This document shows positions 43,771 through 52,788 of a DNA stretch of 64,000 bases, piece after piece (positions within the stretch are counted from its first letter, which is position 1; every line of letters starts with the position of its first letter). The stretch comes from Salibacterium salarium (GTDB lineage Bacteria; Bacillota; Bacilli; Bacillales; Marinococcaceae), in assembly GCF_030813635.1 (NCBI RefSeq), contig NZ_JAUSUM010000001.1, forward strand, positions 1,135,246 to 1,199,245, in the 5' to 3' direction. The position numbers and the translations under genes were made by a program. The notes beneath the pieces are model-generated. The model saw nothing but the letters and a program-made list of their open reading frames with translations. It was not told the DNA's origin and searched no databases.

Positions 43771-45843
43771 TTGAGTCAAGAGTATTTAGAAGTATTTATT
43801 GATGAAAGTCAGGAACATTTGCAAACGTTGAATGATAATCTCATGCAGCTTGAAAAAGAGCCTGAAGATATATCTATCGTAGGAGAAATATTTCGATCAG
43901 CCCATACGTTAAAAGGCATGGGTGCAACTATGGGATTTGAAGATTTAGCACACCTTACACATAGTATGGAGAACGTCCTTGATTTGATTCGTAATGAGCA
44001 ACTTGAGGTAACGTCTCATGTAATGGATGCTGTATTTGAATCAGTGGATGATTTAGAAGAAATGATTCTCGATATATCGAAAGGCGGAGATGGCAAGCGA
44101 GATGTAGGAGAGGCTGTAAAGAAGCTTGAGGTACTACAGAACGGTGAAGAAGCCGAAGCCTCATCAGAAACAGCTGCTTCTGTCGAAGAAAAGCCGGAAC
44201 CGAGTGCATCCAGCCAAATCAGTGAGAGTTTTGATGAATATGAAAGAACAGTACTTGTTCAATCAGTAGAGCAAGGATACCAACCATACATAATTGAGAT
44301 AACGCTCGACGAAAATACGATGTTGAAAGCAGCGCGCGTGTATATGGTATTTGAAGTGCTCGAAGATATAGGAGACATTATTAAATCAACACCTTCCGCT
44401 GATGATCTTGAAGATGAAAAATTCGACTCTTCTTTTGCTGTTACTGTTATTTCAACTGCAGAAGCAGATGAGCTGGAACAACGAATCATGAAGGTTTCTG
44501 AAATTACTTCCGTAACTATTGAAGAAGTAAATGTAGATCAAGCATCTGAGGCGGAGAAAGATAATAAGAAAGAAGATAAGAAAGAAGGGAATGAGAGCGG
44601 CGCTGATTCCTCATCACAAAAGAAAGAAAAGCCTGCTAAACAAGACAATAATAATGACAAGAAAGAATCGGCAGGGAAGAAAGGAAGCGAATTAAATAAG
44701 ACGATCCGGGTGAACATTGACCGGCTCGATGTTCTCATGAACTTATTTGAAGAGCTCGTTATAGATCGAGGGCGGCTCGAACAAATCTCTAATGATTTGA
44801 ATAATAGTGAACTAAACGAAACGGTAGAGCGAATGTCCAGAATATCCGGTGATTTGCAGGAAATTATTTTAAACATGAGAATGATGCCCGTAGATCAAGT
44901 CTTCAATCGTTTTCCGAGAATGGTTAGAAGTCTTTCAAAAGAACTTGGTAAACAGGTAAGCTTAGACATTACAGGGGCGGAAACAGAACTTGATCGAACA
45001 ATAATTGATGAAATTGGAGATCCGCTTGTTCACTTACTCAGAAACTCTATTGATCATGGTATTGAAGAGCCTGAAGAAAGAGAAGCGGCCGGAAAACCAG
45101 CTCAAGGTACAGTTCTATTAAGAGCGTATCACAGCGGTAACAACGTGTTTATCGAGATTGAAGACGACGGTGCTGGTATTAATAAGGATAAAATTATTCA
45201 AAAGTCCTTAGATAACGGTGTTGTGACAGAAGAAGATCTTGAAAAAATGACAGATCAACAAATATATGGCCTGTTGTTTGCTTCAGGGTTTAGTACGGCA
45301 GAAGAAATTACCGATATCTCTGGACGAGGCGTCGGATTAGATGTAGTTCGAAGTACATTTGAATCATTAGGTGGAACGGTAACCGTTGATTCTGAGTATG
45401 GACAAGGATCGCTATTTTCCGTCCAACTGCCGTTAACATTATCAATCATTGACGTTATGCTGGTCGAAGTTGGAAGTGAAAAATATGCTGTGCCGTTGAC
45501 TGCTATTGTGGAAACCGCGATTGTAAATAAAAATGAAGTGTACAGTGCCCACAATCAAAAAGTTATAGATTTCAGAGGGAAAGTGGTACCTCTTGTATTT
45601 TTGAATGACATTTTTGATGTTCCGGCCAAAAATGAAAATGAAAATGACTTTTATTCACTTGTTATTGTCAGCAAGGGAGATAAAATTGCAGGTCTAGTCG
45701 TCGATTCACTGATTGGTCAACATGATATTGTATTGAAGTCACTTGGCAATTATTTAAGTAATGTATTTGCCATTTCTGGAGCGACAATTCTGGGAGATGG
45801 ACAAGTTGCTTTAATTCTAGATTCAAACGCACTGATTAAATAA
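43771..45843 (+). CDS. cheA: Chemotaxis histidine kinase CheA
   Basis: A 690-residue kinase with the five CheA domains: Hpt with phospho-acceptor His45 (RSAHTLKGMG), P2, an acidic/lysine linker (residues ~245-300, KEDKKEGNESGADSSSQKKE), dimerisation (INRIDVLMNLFEELVIDRG-type segment), HATPase (NSIDHGIEEPEER; DDGAGI; SGRGVGLDVV) and C-terminal CheW-like P5. The start is TTG 43771 after AGGGAGGG. First gene of a tight cheA-cheW-cheY-cheX operon, apart from the large fla/che operon where B. subtilis cheA lies. Confidence 0.96.
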   Translation: MSQEYLEVFIDESQEHLQTLNDNLMQLEKEPEDISIVGEIFRSAHTLKGMGATMGFEDLAHLTHSMENVLDLIRNEQLEVTSHVMDAVFESVDDLEEMILDISKGGDGKRDVGEAVKKLEVLQNGEEAEASSETAASVEEKPEPSASSQISESFDEYERTVLVQSVEQGYQPYIIEITLDENTMLKAARVYMVFEVLEDIGDIIKSTPSADDLEDEKFDSSFAVTVISTAEADELEQRIMKVSEITSVTIEEVNVDQASEAEKDNKKEDKKEGNESGADSSSQKKEKPAKQDNNNDKKESAGKKGSELNKTIRVNIDRLDVLMNLFEELVIDRGRLEQISNDLNNSELNETVERMSRISGDLQEIILNMRMMPVDQVFNRFPRMVRSLSKELGKQVSLDITGAETELDRTIIDEIGDPLVHLLRNSIDHGIEEPEEREAAGKPAQGTVLLRAYHSGNNVFIEIEDDGAGINKDKIIQKSLDNGVVTEEDLEKMTDQQIYGLLFASGFSTAEEITDISGRGVGLDVVRSTFESLGGTVTVDSEYGQGSLFSVQLPLTLSIIDVMLVEVGSEKYAVPLTAIVETAIVNKNEVYSAHNQKVIDFRGKVVPLVFLNDIFDVPAKNENENDFYSLVIVSKGDKIAGLVVDSLIGQHDIVLKSLGNYLSNVFAISGATILGDGQVALILDSNALIK

Positions 45844-45860
45844 AACTGGGAGGTGCCTTC

Positions 45861-46325
45861 ATGGCGGAAGAAACGGCTGATGACTATTTAAAAGTAATAG
45901 TCTTCCAATTAAAAGAGGAAGAATATGCGATGGAAGTTGATTATATACAATCGATCGAGAGAATGCAGTCCGTGACACGTATCCCTGGTGTAGAATCTTA
46001 TATCATAGGGGTTATGAATCTACGCGGAATTATTACTCCGGTTATAGATCTTAGAAAAAGGTTTAATATAGAGAGATTTGAATATGATGATGCTACCAGA
46101 ATTTTAGTTTTGAATAAAGATGATAATGAAATTGGTTTCATTGTTGATGGAGCTAATGATGTGATGGACATTCCTGTTTCTGAAATTGAACCTACTCCGG
46201 AAGTAGTCGGTGGGGTTGCTGAGGAATATTTACGGGGTGTAGTAAAGCTTGAAGATCGCTTATTTACGCTTTTACATCTAGACAAAATCTTGAATAAGAG
46301 TGAAGAGAAGAAAACCGGAGCATAA
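45861..46325 (+). CDS. cheW: Chemotaxis coupling protein CheW
   Basis: A 154-residue CheW with the beta-barrel signature VFQLKEEEYAMEVDYIQSIE, the conserved IPGVESYIIGVMNLRGIITP and VIDLRKRF. It links chemoreceptors to CheA. GGGAGGTG precedes ATG; 17 bases after cheA. Confidence 0.95.
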   Translation: MAEETADDYLKVIVFQLKEEEYAMEVDYIQSIERMQSVTRIPGVESYIIGVMNLRGIITPVIDLRKRFNIERFEYDDATRILVLNKDDNEIGFIVDGANDVMDIPVSEIEPTPEVVGGVAEEYLRGVVKLEDRLFTLLHLDKILNKSEEKKTGA

Positions 46326-46369
46326 TAGAGTATTAAAAAAACTAATAGAAGAAAATTTGAGGTGACAGC

Positions 46370-46729
46370 ATGGCTTCTGTATTAATAGTAGATGACGCGT
46401 CGTTTATGAGAATGATGATTAAAGATATTCTTACAAAAAATGATTTTGAAATTGCCGGAGAAGCATCAAACGGGCAAGAAGCAGTGGATATGTACAATGA
46501 ACTAAAACCTGACTTAGTTACAATGGATATTACCATGCCTGAAAAAGATGGAGTTGTAGCTTTAAAAGAGATTCAAAGTAATTATCCTGATGCGAAGATA
46601 ATCATGTGTTCTGCAATGGGACAGCAATCAATGGTTATTGATGCTATTCAGGCTGGAGCAAAAGACTTTATTGTAAAACCATTTCAAGCTGATCGTGTTA
46701 TGGATGCTATCAATAAAGTATTAGGATAG
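46370..46729 (+). CDS. cheY: Chemotaxis response regulator CheY
   Basis: A 119-residue single receiver domain. The acidic pocket is DD at 8-9, phospho-acceptor Asp53 (LVTMDITMPEKDG), Thr/Ser switch in MCSAMGQ and Lys in FIVKPFQ. Phosphorylated by CheA, it acts on the flagellar switch. GAGGTGAC precedes ATG. Confidence 0.95.
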   Translation: MASVLIVDDASFMRMMIKDILTKNDFEIAGEASNGQEAVDMYNELKPDLVTMDITMPEKDGVVALKEIQSNYPDAKIIMCSAMGQQSMVIDAIQAGAKDFIVKPFQADRVMDAINKVLG

Positions 46730-46747
46730 ATAGAGAGGAGAGACATC

Positions 46748-47230
46748 ATGTCTTCAACACCACAAATGGAAGCACATCACATAAATGCTATAACAAGTGC
46801 AGCTACAACGATTGTCAAACAACATTTAGGGATAGAGGCGGCTGTTTCAAAGCCGTTTGTATCTGGAAAACAATTTATGTCTTCTGATATTTCTGTTGTT
46901 ATGGGAGTCAATGGAACACTTGAAGGTCAAATAATATGTACGATGAAACGAGAAACAGCGTGTTCGATTGTGGGAAGTATGATGGGTGGTCTGGAAATCA
47001 ATGAGTTGGATGAAATGGGGTGGAGTGCCGTCCAGGAGTTTGGCAACTGGGTTGCAGGAAAAGCTGCCTCCGAATTGTCAAATGTGAAAGAAACCATTGA
47101 TATTTCTCCTCCCGTAATAAACGAAGGACAATCAACGTTTCGCATGGAGAAGACATTTCTCACTTTTCCTTTAGGAAGTGACATAGGTGAAATTTATATT
47201 CATGTTTCTGTCACTCCAGCAAAATCATAA
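46748..47230 (+). CDS. cheX: CheX-type CheY-P phosphatase
   Basis: A 160-residue protein of the CheC/CheX/FliY family. The catalytic helix carries E-x-x-N in WSAVQEFGNWVAGKAASEL (near residue 95-115), with the dimer-type fold and single active helix of CheX. It dephosphorylates CheY-P. Last gene of the operon, 18 bases after cheY. Confidence 0.88.
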   Translation: MSSTPQMEAHHINAITSAATTIVKQHLGIEAAVSKPFVSGKQFMSSDISVVMGVNGTLEGQIICTMKRETACSIVGSMMGGLEINELDEMGWSAVQEFGNWVAGKAASELSNVKETIDISPPVINEGQSTFRMEKTFLTFPLGSDIGEIYIHVSVTPAKS

Positions 47231-47238
47231 TAATGTAT

Positions 47239-47280
47239 AAAAATGCCCTGCCTTCTTATAGTAAGGCGGGGCATTTTATT
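47239..47280. terminator. Bidirectional terminator between cheX and the diguanylate cyclase
   Basis: AATGCCCTGCCTT and AAGGCGGGGCATT (one G-U) with T/A runs on both sides; serves both convergent units. Confidence 0.85.
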
Positions 47281-48912
47281 TTATATGGTAGTTTGATCTT
47301 GTGTGTAACGATAGTATGAACTTTTTCCACTCCGTTTTGCCTGGTACATGGCCCGATCTGCTTTGTTTAATAGAGCATTAATATCCGTTGTGTCACTTGG
47401 ATAACAGGAAATACCGACGCTTGCTGTCATTGAAAATAGGCTATCATTATGTTTCCACGGTTCGCTCAATTCGTTTATAATTGTTTCCGCTAATTCTTTA
47501 ACGTCTCTTTCTAAATGAAACCGTGTCAAAATGACTGCGAACTCATCACCTCCGACGCGGCAGATGATATCGTCTGCAGCTGTGGATCGTTGAAGAAGAC
47601 GAGCAAAATAAGTTAAAAATACATCTCCAGATTCATGACCTAGAGTATCGTTCACCTCTTTAAACCCATCACAATCAATGTAGAGAATGGAAATCCGTTC
47701 ATGTTCTTCTAATTGATATTCGATTTCTTTCATTTTTTGTTGATATCCTCGAAAGTTAAGCAATTCGGTTAAGTAGTCATAATACGCCATGTTTCGTAAC
47801 TTCTCTTCCGCTTTTTTCAGTTCCGTTACGTTTTCTGCCATTCCATACATTCCTTGAATACGGTCGTCAATAACAATAGGAATAGTTGTTACTTTTGCAT
47901 ACATCGATGTTCGGTCTTGATATGTTAATGTCATATCAAAAGTAGATGACTCATTTTGAAGGGTCCGTTCTAATTGGTGCTGTATTTTGGTTTCCTCGTC
48001 CTTGTTTGCAAGTTTTTTAAATGGGGAATGTAATAATTGCGAGTGATTATACCCATTTAATTGTTGACAAGCATCATTCATAGAAATAATACAACCATTA
48101 TAATCTAATTCAAAAACCATGTTCGGGTGGTTATCAAATAAACATCGAATCCGTTGTGATTGAATAGACATCTTTTTGTCAATAGAAATACTAATAAGCA
48201 TCATTGTCAATATAATAACAGAACTAATACTGACTCCTGCTGTTAACATAGGAGTTTTTATAATAGGAAAAGAAAAATGGCCCGGTGTCTGTTCTAACAG
48301 TGAAAAAGAAGCTGCACTCATAGCAGTATAATGTAATCCGGCAATTCCACCTGCCAGGAACATCGTGCTTAGCATTTTGAATATTTTTCCTTTAAAAGTA
48401 TTACTTTTAATGTATCTATGCCAAAAATAAAATGTGGTAAATGCCCCGCTTACTGCGATGATAATCGACGTGATAACGAGTCCAACATTGTAATGAATAT
48501 CGGCGCGCATGATCATTCCAGCCATACCTATGTAATGCATTGCCGTTATACCGGCGCCCAAAGCTGTTGCTGCAGCAATCATTCGATACATGGAATGCGG
48601 GTTGCGACTTATGATATATAAACCTGCAAAAGACCCTGCTATCCCTGCAATCATAGAAATAACAGTCAAAACAACGTCGTATGATACAGGGATTGGTAAA
48701 TAATGGCTGATCATAGCGATGAAATGTAACGACCAAATACCAGATCCAAGGATAATGGAACCACTAATAAGCCAATTCATTCGAGTTTTCCCAGAGGAGA
48801 CTAATACTCTTCCGGATAAGTCTAAAGTTGCATAAGAAGCAATGATGCCGATTAAGATTGATAACAAAACTAATCCTGTGTGATGACTTTCGACTAAGTG
48901 GTTCATTCTCAT
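47281..48912 (-). CDS. MHYT-PAS-GGDEF diguanylate cyclase
   Basis: A 543-residue membrane protein. The N-terminal MHYT sensor spans about residues 1-255 in seven segments, with characteristic MHYIGMA and LHYTAMS motifs that may bind copper or dioxygen. A PAS domain follows (residues ~265-375: VFELDYNGCIISMNDACQQL). The GGDEF domain is at 375-540 with an intact VGGDEFAVI and no EAL domain. It should make c-di-GMP, a brake on motility, and it lies convergent to the chemotaxis operon. The start is ATG 48912 or 48906. Confidence 0.92.
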   Translation of the reverse strand: MRMNHLVESHHTGLVLLSILIGIIASYATLDLSGRVLVSSGKTRMNWLISGSIILGSGIWSLHFIAMISHYLPIPVSYDVVLTVISMIAGIAGSFAGLYIISRNPHSMYRMIAAATALGAGITAMHYIGMAGMIMRADIHYNVGLVITSIIIAVSGAFTTFYFWHRYIKSNTFKGKIFKMLSTMFLAGGIAGLHYTAMSAASFSLLEQTPGHFSFPIIKTPMLTAGVSISSVIILTMMLISISIDKKMSIQSQRIRCLFDNHPNMVFELDYNGCIISMNDACQQLNGYNHSQLLHSPFKKLANKDEETKIQHQLERTLQNESSTFDMTLTYQDRTSMYAKVTTIPIVIDDRIQGMYGMAENVTELKKAEEKLRNMAYYDYLTELLNFRGYQQKMKEIEYQLEEHERISILYIDCDGFKEVNDTLGHESGDVFLTYFARLLQRSTAADDIICRVGGDEFAVILTRFHLERDVKELAETIINELSEPWKHNDSLFSMTASVGISCYPSDTTDINALLNKADRAMYQAKRSGKSSYYRYTQDQTTI

Positions 48913-48996
48913 AAGTCCTTTCGTTTCAGAGGGTGTCGATGTTTATCTTGTAGTACCTAATTCCCATTTGCGAACAAGGTGAAACAAGTGATTTTT

Positions 48997-50214
48997 TTAT
49001 TGTTTTGCTGATTTCTGGTAGGTCCAGTACCTCCATAATTTTTCCAACGGACCTTGTGAATAGTTCCCCATCCAAAACCAACTCAACATAATTTGACCTA
49101 TATAGATAACAACTGTAATTAATAAACCTGTTACGGTATCAATGGTTCCGTAAAGCTGTAACCCAAATCCGTAAAAAATCAAAGAACATATAATAGATTG
49201 TAAAAGATAATTAGTTAATGCCATTTGTCCTACAAAAGCTATCGGTTTGAAAAAACGAGTGATAGCTTTTCGCTGACATAGAAGAACCGCACCAGTTACA
49301 TAGAAAAGCATGAATAAAGGGCCGGCTACTATATTTAATCCCGAAGCGGCTCCGGCAGAGAACCAAGCAGGGGTTGGAAAAAGTCCATTGTTTAAAAAGG
49401 CAAATAAAAATGATAATAATCCCCCGCTTATAAGACTGATGAAAAAAAGTTTTTTCCATGCGGCTTGATACTGTGCAGGATTTTGTATCCAACCTTTTTT
49501 GCCAACATATAACCCTATTAAAAATAGACCTAACACATTAGGAACGGATAAAATGAGGTTAGTAACGACAATCGGCACTTCATCAGAAAGGCGAAAATTT
49601 AAAATTTCCATATAAGTCCCACTACTATATATCGCTTGGGCATTGGCGACTGCCGCCTGGGCTTGCTCTTCGAAGGAGTCATTTTGTTGCATGACCATAA
49701 TAAAGTTGCTGACCAATGATAGAAAACCCATAACAATCGAAGAAGTTAGTAAAAGACCTAGTGCCCAAATCATTATCGTTTTAGGAGTACGATGTATAAA
49801 TAACAACAGAAAGAACCCGGCTAATGCATATGTAAATAAAATATCTCCGGACCATATGAATACAAGGTGGATAAAACCAATCACTAGTAAAAAAACCATG
49901 CGTCGTTGATACATCTTACTGGAAGCGAGTCCTTTTTCTTGTAATCTTTCATAAAATAAATAAAACCCTAAACCAAATAAAAAGGAGAACATTGGATAAA
50001 ATTTTCCATTAACAAACAGATCTAAAGCAAATTGACTCCATTGATTCAATATGCCAGTCGGAAGGGTCGCTAACTCACTTGGCATACTTTGACTTTGAAA
50101 GGTCGGAGATTTAAACGTAGCCATATTGGCGAATAATATTCCTAAAAGGGCAAATCCTCTAATAATATCAAGTGTAATTAATCGTTCTTGATTGGTAGTC
50201 GAACGAATGTTCAT
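48997..50214 (-). CDS. DUF418 family membrane protein
   Basis: A 405-residue protein with about 10 spans. The N-terminus RLITLDIIRGFALLGILFAN is the DUF418/YeiB-type signature, and the C-terminus holds GQMALTNYLLQSIICSLIF and the conserved WxxGPLEKLWR box (YSQGPLEKLWRYWTY). Related to acyltransferase-like families; substrate unknown. AAGGAGGAAGG precedes ATG. It faces away from the SEDS gene across a shared control region. Confidence 0.88.
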   Translation of the reverse strand: MNIRSTTNQERLITLDIIRGFALLGILFANMATFKSPTFQSQSMPSELATLPTGILNQWSQFALDLFVNGKFYPMFSFLFGLGFYLFYERLQEKGLASSKMYQRRMVFLLVIGFIHLVFIWSGDILFTYALAGFFLLLFIHRTPKTIMIWALGLLLTSSIVMGFLSLVSNFIMVMQQNDSFEEQAQAAVANAQAIYSSGTYMEILNFRLSDEVPIVVTNLILSVPNVLGLFLIGLYVGKKGWIQNPAQYQAAWKKLFFISLISGGLLSFLFAFLNNGLFPTPAWFSAGAASGLNIVAGPLFMLFYVTGAVLLCQRKAITRFFKPIAFVGQMALTNYLLQSIICSLIFYGFGLQLYGTIDTVTGLLITVVIYIGQIMLSWFWMGNYSQGPLEKLWRYWTYQKSAKQ

Positions 50215-50334
50215 AAACCTTCCTCCTTACATGCTATATGTTACGTTGTTAGATGTACGTTATAAATTCCATTAAGTTTATGGTTATACCTTTAAGATAT
50301 GTAAGGAAAAAATACAAAACTATGGACAGACTCT

Positions 50335-50363
50335 TTTAAAGTGTAACATTCGAGTTGTATAAT
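50335..50363 (+). promoter_or_regulatory. Promoter of the SEDS gene
   Basis: TTTAAA (50335-50340), 17 bases, TATAAT (50358-50363). Transcription would start near 50370, which bears on the start codon of the next gene. Confidence 0.55.
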
Positions 50364-50468
50364 AAAAACACAGCGAGTTTGTTTATTTCTCTATACGTTT
50401 TATTTATATTCGTGTATCATTTTGCAAGAGAATATATACATAGATTAGGAGATGCTGGTGATGAACTG

Positions 50469-51653
50469 GTGAGTTTCAATAAACCAACAACAGAAAAACA
50501 ATATGATATTAATATGCTGTTTGTACTCTTTTTATTTGGTGTCGTAAGTTGTTTCTACATTTATTATGCGCAGCAAATGGGTCAATATAATGGAGATTTC
50601 TATCTACGACAGATGGTTTTTTATGTACTAGGTTTTGCAGTGGTTTTTACGGTGCTGCATTTTGATTTTGAGTACTATTTAAATCTACACTGGTTTTTAT
50701 ACGGGTTCGGGCTTTTTCTGTTAGTCTTGTTAGATGTCATTAGTCCGCATGAAGACTTTGCGCCAAGGCAAAATGGAGCTAACAGCTGGTTTAAAATTCC
50801 TAGTGTTGGTTTGGTGCAACCTTCAGAGATTATGCGGATTTTTCTTGTGTTAACATTAAGCGCAATTATTTACCGGCACAACTCGCGGTATAGAGAGGAC
50901 AGAACGTTCCAAACAGATGTCTTGCTCTTAGGGAAGATGGCGGCTGTCGTTGTACCCGTTATTGGTTTATTATATCGACAACCGGATATGGGAAGTATTA
51001 TGTTGATTGCGGCAATAGTTATAGCATTATTGATCGTATCGGGAATGACGTATAAAATACTTCTTCCCCTTATTGGAGGACCGTTAGTAGCACTATTAAC
51101 TTTTGTTTTTTTCTTTTTTCGATTCCCTAATTTTGTAGATAAATATTTATTATCAAATCTTAAAAGTTATCAAGTCGATCGTATAAATGGATGGTTAAAC
51201 CCATTTGAATATGTTGATGAAGGGTATCAAGTGTTGCAGGCGATGACAGCGATAGGGTCAGGTCAACTTTATGGGAATTTTAATACAAACATTTATATCC
51301 CTGAGGCGCACACTGATTTTATTTTTGCAGTAGTGAGTTCTATGCATGGTTTTCTAGGTGGAGCCTTTGTCATCACATTGTACTTTATATTACTCTATCA
51401 AATTCTTATGACCAGCATGCGATGTCACAATGCTTTTGGGAAATATTTATGTGCTGGCCTAATAGGAATGTTTTCTTTTCAGATTTTTCAAAACATCGGG
51501 ATGGGACTTGGGTTACTTCCAGTAACCGGGTTTACTCTTCCTTTATTAAGCTATGGTGGTAGTTCACTTGTAGCGACAATGTTCGCCCTCGGTATGGTGA
51601 TGAGTGTGAAGTATCATTCTAAAACATATTTCTTTGAAGCGCAGAAAGAATGA
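50469..51653 (+). CDS. SEDS-family peptidoglycan polymerase (RodA/FtsW/SpoVE-like)
   Basis: A 394-residue SEDS protein with 10 spans. Conserved segments are the catalytic-Asp region RQPDMGSIMLI, AHTDFIFAVVSSMHGFLGG, NIGMGLGLLPVTGFTLPLLSYGGSS and the C-terminal span. It polymerises glycan strands with a class B PBP; which one (elongation, division or spore cortex) cannot be told, though RodA is likeliest given the N-terminus. GTG 50469 gives the usual length. The same frame is open to TTG 50355, adding 38 mainly hydrophobic residues, but the TATAAT overlaps that TTG, so the shorter start is preferred, with a weakly spaced AGGAGATG. Confidence 0.85.
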   Translation: MSFNKPTTEKQYDINMLFVLFLFGVVSCFYIYYAQQMGQYNGDFYLRQMVFYVLGFAVVFTVLHFDFEYYLNLHWFLYGFGLFLLVLLDVISPHEDFAPRQNGANSWFKIPSVGLVQPSEIMRIFLVLTLSAIIYRHNSRYREDRTFQTDVLLLGKMAAVVVPVIGLLYRQPDMGSIMLIAAIVIALLIVSGMTYKILLPLIGGPLVALLTFVFFFFRFPNFVDKYLLSNLKSYQVDRINGWLNPFEYVDEGYQVLQAMTAIGSGQLYGNFNTNIYIPEAHTDFIFAVVSSMHGFLGGAFVITLYFILLYQILMTSMRCHNAFGKYLCAGLIGMFSFQIFQNIGMGLGLLPVTGFTLPLLSYGGSSLVATMFALGMVMSVKYHSKTYFFEAQKE

Positions 51654-51704
51654 AACAAGCGGGCTAAAAGGTTGTAGGATTAACCTTTTCAGCCCGCTTG
51701 TTTA
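51653..51704. terminator. Terminator after the SEDS gene
   Basis: AACAAGCGGGCT and AGCCCGCTTGTT, with inner AAAAGGTT/AACCTTTT, make a long stem able to act on both strands. Confidence 0.8.
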
Positions 51705-51714
51705 GCGTTATATA

Positions 51715-51909
51715 TTATTGAAGAGACTGATAATAATCTTCATCATCTTCCAGAACAGGTGGAGCACTCTTTATGGATGCCGGTGATTCTGACTTAGATT
51801 GAACGGTGTGAATGAGGATATCGAGTTTCTTTTCCATGCGATGAAGTAAATAAAACGCAATAGCCGTAGTCAGCCCATATTCTCCAATAGCGTTTAACCA
51901 CAATTCCAT
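51715..51909 (-). CDS. YvrJ family small membrane protein
   Basis: A 64-residue protein with one N-terminal membrane segment (AIGEYGLTTAIAFYLLHRM) then a charged tail, matching YvrJ. ATG 51909 follows AAAGGAGGGAGG. Part of the DUF1659-DUF2922-YvrJ trio common in spore-forming bacilli; function unknown. Confidence 0.78.
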   Translation of the reverse strand: MELWLNAIGEYGLTTAIAFYLLHRMEKKLDILIHTVQSKSESPASIKSAPPVLEDDEDYYQSLQ

Positions 51910-51946
51910 TAGCCTCCCTCCTTTCATTGGTTCTTAAAAAAGGCGG

Positions 51947-52149
51947 TGTATCAAAAGTATGTTAACAGCCAAAAGGGATTGGTGAACAAAGAGGGCATGC
52001 GCTGCAGGCGGACGCTTTCACTCCAGAGCACAAGAGCGACATCGGCTCCCTGCGGATCACCGTGTCTCCTTTGCCGCGGGCAGCGCCTCAGCTTCTGCCC
52101 ATGGTTGAATTCTCTTTGTTATAGAGAAGGAGCTGTACCTTTTGATACA
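51947..52149. repeat. MITE-like element with nested inverted arms and GC-rich core
   Basis: TGTATCAAAAG (51947-51957) is inverted as CTTTTGATACA (52139-52149), AACAAAGAG (51975-51983) as CTCTTTGTT (52112-52120), and GGGCA as TGCCC further in. The core 51984-52111 is far more GC-rich than the genome around it and includes CCGCGGGCAGCGCCTCAGC, similar to intergenic repeats I recall from Bacillaceae. It lies between DUF2922 and YvrJ genes with no coding frame. Confidence 0.65.
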
Positions 52150-52156
52150 GCTCCTT
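52127..52156. terminator. Perfect hairpin at the right edge of the MITE-like element
   Basis: AAGGAGCTGTA and TACAGCTCCTT pair perfectly around 8 bases; placed to terminate the leftward DUF1659-DUF2922 unit, but lacking a proper T run. Confidence 0.5.
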
Positions 52157-52170
52157 CGCTGAGATGCAAA

Positions 52171-52389
52171 TTATTCTTCGTATACAGTATTAACCGTACG
52201 TTCAACAATTCTAGCATCCCGTTTATTTACTAGTTCCCCTCCTGATGAAATGAAAGCATTCTCATTAATGATGGTTGCCATTGCTGTTTCTATTGCTTCT
52301 TCATCAGTAGGATCAGCCGGCTCATCGAGAGCTATTGTTACGTTTCTTCCTTCCTGGTTAGAAAAACGTAATTCTAAACGTTTGCTCAT
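52171..52389 (-). CDS. DUF2922 family protein
   Basis: A 72-residue protein (LELRFSNQEGRNVTIALDEP ... VNKRDARIVERTVNTVYEE) matching DUF2922, which is always paired with DUF1659. GGAGGGAAC lies upstream. Function unknown. Confidence 0.82.
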   Translation of the reverse strand: MSKRLELRFSNQEGRNVTIALDEPADPTDEEAIETAMATIINENAFISSGGELVNKRDARIVERTVNTVYEE

Positions 52390-52421
52390 GTAGTTCCCTC
52401 CTTTTTACCTACTATTGTTCT

Positions 52422-52634
52422 TTACTTGGAAATGTCGTATTCGTTTGTACGTTTTATCCCAACCATCGGAAATTCCTGCAAAGGACCAAGTACATTTGCG
52501 ATTGATTGCAGAGACGTGTCTTCTGCATCTGTTTTTACATTGTTGAATCGTTTGTACGTCAATATTTTTTCTCCCGATTCGTCTGTTCCGGCATCGAATT
52601 CTAACGTTAATCGAGAATCAATGATTTCTGCCAT
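52422..52634 (-). CDS. DUF1659 family protein
   Basis: A 70-residue protein (SRLTLEFDAGTDESGEKIL ... LQSIANVLGPLQEFPMVGIK) of the DUF1659 family. ATG 52634 lies behind a strong AAGGAGGTGAAG; an in-frame GTG at 52643 falls inside it. First gene of the trio. Confidence 0.82.
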   Translation of the reverse strand: MAEIIDSRLTLEFDAGTDESGEKILTYKRFNNVKTDAEDTSLQSIANVLGPLQEFPMVGIKRTNEYDISK

Positions 52635-52788
52635 TTGCTTCACCTCCTTTCGCTTTTTATATAATGGAATAGAGAAAAAAGGGAGGAGATGGTTATGAAG
52701 CGTTTTATTTCCAATCGAGTGTCAATCAGGTTTAAAATAAGGACGGAAGGGAAAAATCAAGTAGGATAAAACTTTAGGAGGGTTAACC

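Noticed and set aside
50355..50468. 38-residue N-terminal extension of the SEDS protein from TTG 50355
   Set aside because: A consensus TATAAT overlaps this TTG, there is no ribosome site, and the shorter form has the usual family length.
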